Below are positions 55,741 to 60,000 of a stretch of 60,000 nt of DNA, piece after piece. This DNA is from Branchiostoma floridae (Eukaryota > Chordata > Leptocardii > Amphioxiformes > Branchiostomatidae). The position numbers and the translations under genes are program-made. The stretch lies in contig NC_049987.1 of assembly GCF_000003815.2 (NCBI RefSeq), forward strand, positions 19,876,614 to 19,936,613, written 5' to 3'. The notes under the pieces were generated by a model, which did no database searches, was not told the origin of the DNA, and was given only the letters and a program-made list of their open reading frames with translations. Each line of letters begins with the position of its first letter. Positions within the stretch are counted from its first letter, which is position 1.

Positions 55741-56283
55741 CACTTTGACATCTCAAAACAATGCTGAACGGGCTTTTTCTTTATCGTTTCAGAATGTCGC
55801 CACTTTTACATGAACACCTAGGCCACATATCGGCTACAATCCCTGTCAACAGTTGCCACATCTCCGAAGAAAAGTCACTTTGACATCGCAAAACAATGCT
55901 AAACAGGCGTTTTCCTTATCATTTTAGAATGTCGCCACTTTCACATAAACACGAAAGGCCACAAATCCGCTACAATCCCTGTCAACAGTTACCACATCTC
56001 CGAAAAAGAATCTCTTTGACATCGCAAAACAATGCTAAACAGGCTTTTTCTTTATCATTTTAGAATGTCGCAACTTTCACATGAACATCTAGGCCACAAA
56101 TCCGCAACAATCCCTGTCAACAGTTGTCACATCTCCAAAGAAAAAATCATTTTAATATCGCAAAACAATGCTAAACAGGCTTTTTCTTTATCGTTTTAGA
56201 ATGTCGCCACTTTCACATGAACAAGAAAGGCCACAAATCCGCAACAATCCCTGTCAACAGTTGTCACATCTGCGGTCACGGTC
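55741..56283. repeat. 136-bp tandem repeat, 4 units
   Basis: Units start at about 55741, 55876, 56012 and 56148. Each carries CAAAACAATGCT, TTTCTTTATC, AGAATGTCGCCACTTT and CAATCCCTGTCAACAGTTG. Differences between units are mostly point changes. Upstream intergenic region of gene B. Confidence 0.85.
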
Positions 56284-57892
56284 AGCCCGTAACCAAGCAA
56301 AGAGAAGCTGGCAGGTTATTGTTCGCGACAGCTCCGCGGAATAAAGACATTTCCACAGACATCGTTATCACCGCTTCCAGCCGGTAACAACACGGGCTGC
56401 CCTGCCCTCAGGAAATGGACCTGTCTTGTCACATCACTCAACTTCCCGGAATCGCTGCCATATAAGGTCAGGGGGTACATCGGCGGGTACATACCTGTCA
56501 CCGATCGTCTATCTCTACATATGCTGGTTTAACGTGAGTCGCGCATAGATGCATATTCTGATGTATCTCCGAATTCTGCATGGCAGTGAACTTGGAATAT
56601 CTTGTTAGAGATATGTATGGTTCCAAACTTCCATTGATTAGAGAAATGTCGAAGCAGCGAAGGATTTTCAGCCTTCTAGATAACTTGGTACTATATTCAT
56701 ATAATCGTTTCTACTATAAGGTAACACAATGTCGAAAAAAGAGATTGCGGTCCTGAATTTGATAAATGAAAGTCATTAATATACAGGAGACGCTTGATTG
56801 TATTTCGTGCAATTATCCGAATGGTGCGACAAAGCGAAGTTATTAAGTTGGATTTGGGGATTTCGTGCAATTAACAGAAGTGTGCGATTATCCGTTGTGC
56901 ATTTAAATGGCTTCTACTGTGTATAATCAAACGAAACAAGGCGTCAACACAGAGGGAATGGAATCGGAATTATATCTAGTTATTCAACTATAAAAAAAGG
57001 TACAACACAAGGACCAACGCAAACGTTACAGCCTCACTAGAGATTACTAGTACTGTCTACATGAATATTCTTGCTTTTGATATTGTCACCACGGCGCCAA
57101 CACATACCCAAATGTTCTAATAATACATCTGATTTATTGCTTCAGAAGAATACACGTAGGCCGGCTGAATCACCTGGAATTAATTCGATGATCTTTAGTG
57201 TTGACTATAAACTTTATGACAAATGACATACCCGTGCGACTGTAAACGCGCATCATCTATATCGAGTCAAGATTGCCGATGTGTTTACGATGGCGAACGT
57301 TACGGCGTGAAATGCGAAGCACTTTGCCGGGAAGACAATGCAGTAACAGGCGGGAAATTGTGCAATTGGCGCTGCCGGCGCGGCTGGTGGTTAGGGTACA
57401 ATAAAACCATAGCCAGACAGCTATCTCTCCATAAAACTGCGACTCTAAGTATGATTGTATAGCGGGTGTCATCTGTTTCGTTTATGGCTTCTTTGTGCAA
57501 AGAAGTGCAAAACGCGTTCGTCACGTTTGACTAAGTGGTTAAAAGCTTTCCCTTTGTTCTTAATACCAGGTCTTGTAGACGTTTGTTATTCTGTTTCGCG
57601 TCCCAAAGCGCGCACCGATTCGTTCTCTTATTGTTCGGGTACCACTTTTGTACAATTACGCTCGGAATTGCGGTGGTTTTCGAATGGCTTCGCAAATAGC
57701 GCCATTCTGATTTCCTCAATCTATTCCATGCAGATTACATGTTGTGATCTGTACGTATCACTCGTCCTCATCATCGAGAAATCGGGCATCCGTTCTCTTC
57801 AGTTAGAATGGCGCAAAAGTGGTCCCAGCATGCATGCGTATTTACTACTTTGCTATGATTGTTAACATACATACAACAATACATGCATACAC

Positions 57893-57894
57893 GC

Positions 57895-57929
<35 letters not shown>

Positions 57930-57945
57930 AAGAAAGAGAGAGAGA
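57893..57945. repeat. AT and AG dinucleotide microsatellite
   Basis: TATATATA followed by AGAGAGAG and GAAAGA units. Confidence 0.85.
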
Positions 57946-58299
57946 ATAAAACACGTGACCGTGAAGAATTGTCCAGAGTTGTAATACCGTGTGAAATTTA
58001 AGAGTAAACATCATAAAACGGTTAAGCAGCATTGATCTGGCCATACGAATCATCTGGGGAAAACAATAAGCCCTGTCTGGACGCAGTTGCGCTTGACATC
58101 TCCCCGGTTCGTTCATTAAGACATGGAGCATACCTGGCAGCGTCTTCTATCCTCCTTAAGACATGGTTGATACCTGGCGTCGCACAGACGCATCTCAAAC
58201 ACAAGACGGTGTTATACATAACTACACACAGAGCGGTTATAAAGTCGCCCCGCGTGAAAAGTCGAACAGTTTCGCTCCTATCTTTAACCATGCATTAGT

Positions 58300-58720
58300 A
58301 CTTGTTTCCGCAGCCGGGGCTGTTAGGCCGTCATTTTGATGACTGCGCGTCGTTATTTCTTTATTTTCATGAAGACTTCGAAACGACTTCTCGGCAGATA
58401 ATGGGCCTGACGCGGAGATTCGCACGAGTCGGGTTTTGATTGGTCTTTTAAGGGCCTCTGACGTTTATGGTCCGGCCGCGTTCAAAGCGAGGGGAAAGAT
58501 ACTCGCAGAAAACGAATCTTCCATTACGGGGAAGAGACGCTAAAGGCGGTCATTTAACGGGTGTTTTTATTTCCGGGTGCAATTTGGCGCGGGCGCGGCG
58601 CAGTTAGCCCGGCCCTAAGAGCGGCGGAATGGAGTGCGGGTAGTTTTGGTATGGTAATGACCTCGCACTCTTCCCGTCGCCGCTTACTCAGCCCTTTACC
58701 CCACCGCCTCTGATGGCTAT
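58300..58720. promoter_or_regulatory. CpG-rich patch, possible distal regulatory region or promoter
   Basis: Locally high in CpG (GGCGCGGGCGCGGCGCAG near 58590), with GATTGGTC (inverted CCAAT) near 58438 and little repeat content. Contrasts with the AT-rich surroundings. No TATA box or coding frame tied to it. Function unknown. Confidence 0.25.
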
Positions 58721-60000
58721 TTCATCTTCAACCGCAGTTTCTGATCATGGAGAAATAAGCCCCCGCGCGATTTCACCAATATGCTCTGCTACCCTCCCAC
58801 AATGGCGCTATCAATCTTATCTATGTCAAAAAGTTACAAGCTAAAGCCTCCATCTTATCCGAGCCTCAATCAATACCTGCGATTGCTTGAAAGGAAGGGT
58901 TTCCTCTTTTATTGTCACCTATTCCTCTCAGGGCGCCCGGAGTTGGTATGATTGACGTTTCCGCAGCACGATATCTCGAGTTGAAAGTTGTAACCTCCCA
59001 GCGATACTGTGATATAAAACATAACACGCCAGGAACAGCACAACTGCATGCACTGCGCATAAAGTATGCACACATCGATTTCTATTCGCGTAAATCAAGA
59101 AACGTTTGGGCAAGAGTCAGCCCAGCGCGATCCTTTGTGCTCTCCGCGGGCTACGTTGCCAGTGCAACTCGTCATTACAGAAAAATTGAGTATTACGCAT
59201 ATGATATCATTTGTAAGAAATAGCGCGAATATTATCATTAATAAGAAAGAGTTGGAAGATAAGAATATGATAGGTATCGGGAGCACCGTATAAAGATAGG
59301 AATTTTGACGAAACAAATTCGGACAGGATCTTGAGATGATCTCGTATAGGAATGACAAATATCAGCAAGCCGTAAAGGGGTGTGAAAAAGATGCCTGCCA
59401 TCTGTGCCAATACCATGAGTTAGGAGTAAAATATACGCGAAGGAAGAAGCATCGTTAAAAACAGAATATACGACTTATCAAGAAAAATGAGACTGAGCAG
59501 GGTGTAGAGTTAAGAATTGCAACTATATGTGAAAAGGCTGACATCCCAGGTCTGTAGGAATAAGTTTCGCGCCTTTAAGTCAGTCTCCGTTGTGATGAGA
59601 GCTCGTCTAATGTGTCAATGCAGAAGCAGCCGGGCTTTAGCTTCCCATCAAAGAGATTACGGGTCAGGGGAGATGGCGGGATTTCACTATCGGGCTTTAA
59701 TGAAGACGTATGAGGGCCCAGATGTTATGGCCGCCTACCCGCCAGCGCAGTCGTGGTGCCAGCGAGCTGATGTATATCTTTGGAAAGTAAATTTTCGCGC
59801 CGCTGTTACATGAGATGAAAAAACATTAACGTTGTTGATACGGCGGGGATCGCGGTAAATCTAGAACAATCGCTTTCCCCTTTGTGCGAGAGAAGTGTGC
59901 GGTGAAATTGAGTTAAACGTCTTCAGGTGCGCTCATCGTGACGGTTTTCCGCCAATTTGGTATTCCCCGGGGGGTCCGGGCTTTCGTGCGATATTGTAAT

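Larger units (their letters stand above)
50774..60000. other. Upstream region of gene B, no gene seen
   Basis: No frame here resembles a known protein or has supporting splice structure. Contents seen: MITE family 1 copy 4 (53727-53972), a doubled CATGCCCCATCACTCGT at 53596 and 53626, a TG/G-run (55024-55072), a 136-bp array (55741-56283), an AT/AG run (57893-57945) and a CpG-rich patch (about 58300-58720). The rest is unremarkable AT-rich sequence. Confidence 0.65.

Noticed and set aside
57223-57462. Small cysteine-rich plus-strand frame (CDCKRA, DCRCVYDGERYG, WRCRRGWW)
   Set aside because: No signal peptide or known cysteine spacing, no splice context; 79 codons are expected by chance in this length of sequence.

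Overview
The window looks like a piece of a lower-deuterostome genome, most likely an amphioxus (Branchiostoma). It holds two head-to-tail paralogues of class II striated-muscle myosin heavy chain, both on the minus strand. Each is split into about 40 short exons, separated by introns crowded with small inverted-repeat elements, a non-LTR retrotransposon and many microsatellites. The myosin identity is read directly from the exons: P-loop, switch I, switch II, SH2/SH1 helix, IQ motifs and rod. The species is an inference from the intron-rich chordate-like gene structure and the repeat content. One 444-bp assembly gap (45825-46268) shows that this is a draft or scaffolded assembly.

Layout, in transcription order (right to left). 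50774-60000 is the region upstream of the first gene; I see no coding sequence there, only a 136-bp tandem array, one inverted-repeat element, microsatellites and a CpG-rich patch near 58.3-58.7 kb. Gene B is complete: TATA box at 50728-50735, a very short 5' UTR exon, ATG at 49961-49963, 40 coding exons, stop at 21326-21328. Its exons sum to exactly 1953 codons with all junction phases consistent. Its second intron carries a 5'-truncated LINE (about 2.7 kb) with an unbroken reverse-transcriptase frame in the same orientation as the gene. The intergenic stretch 17839-20011 holds two abutting inverted-repeat elements. Gene A starts with a TATA box at 17831-17837 and a perfect MEF2 consensus at 17885-17894, has its ATG at 17377-17379, and runs off the left edge inside coding exon 28, about 1235 codons in.

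The two genes have the same 28 exon boundaries and phases as far as gene A can be followed, so they arose by tandem duplication of a fully intron-bearing gene. They differ in loop 1, and gene A alone has two versions of exon 9 (11461-11562 and 11289-11390), equal in length and phase and only 70 bp apart. This is the classical layout of a mutually exclusive exon pair, and it lies at the place in the motor that is also alternatively spliced in insect muscle myosin (fly Mhc exon 7). Both proteins would form the heavy chains of sarcomeric thick filaments, with essential and regulatory light chains on the two IQ motifs.

Other points: (1) segments spanning exon-intron junctions have repeatedly been duplicated locally, leaving decayed copies inside introns (at least six places); (2) a family of about 250-bp inverted-repeat elements is present four times, and the two arms of one copy carry matched changes; (3) several exons share long identical stretches between the paralogues, suggesting gene conversion. 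I found no tRNA, rRNA or CRISPR.
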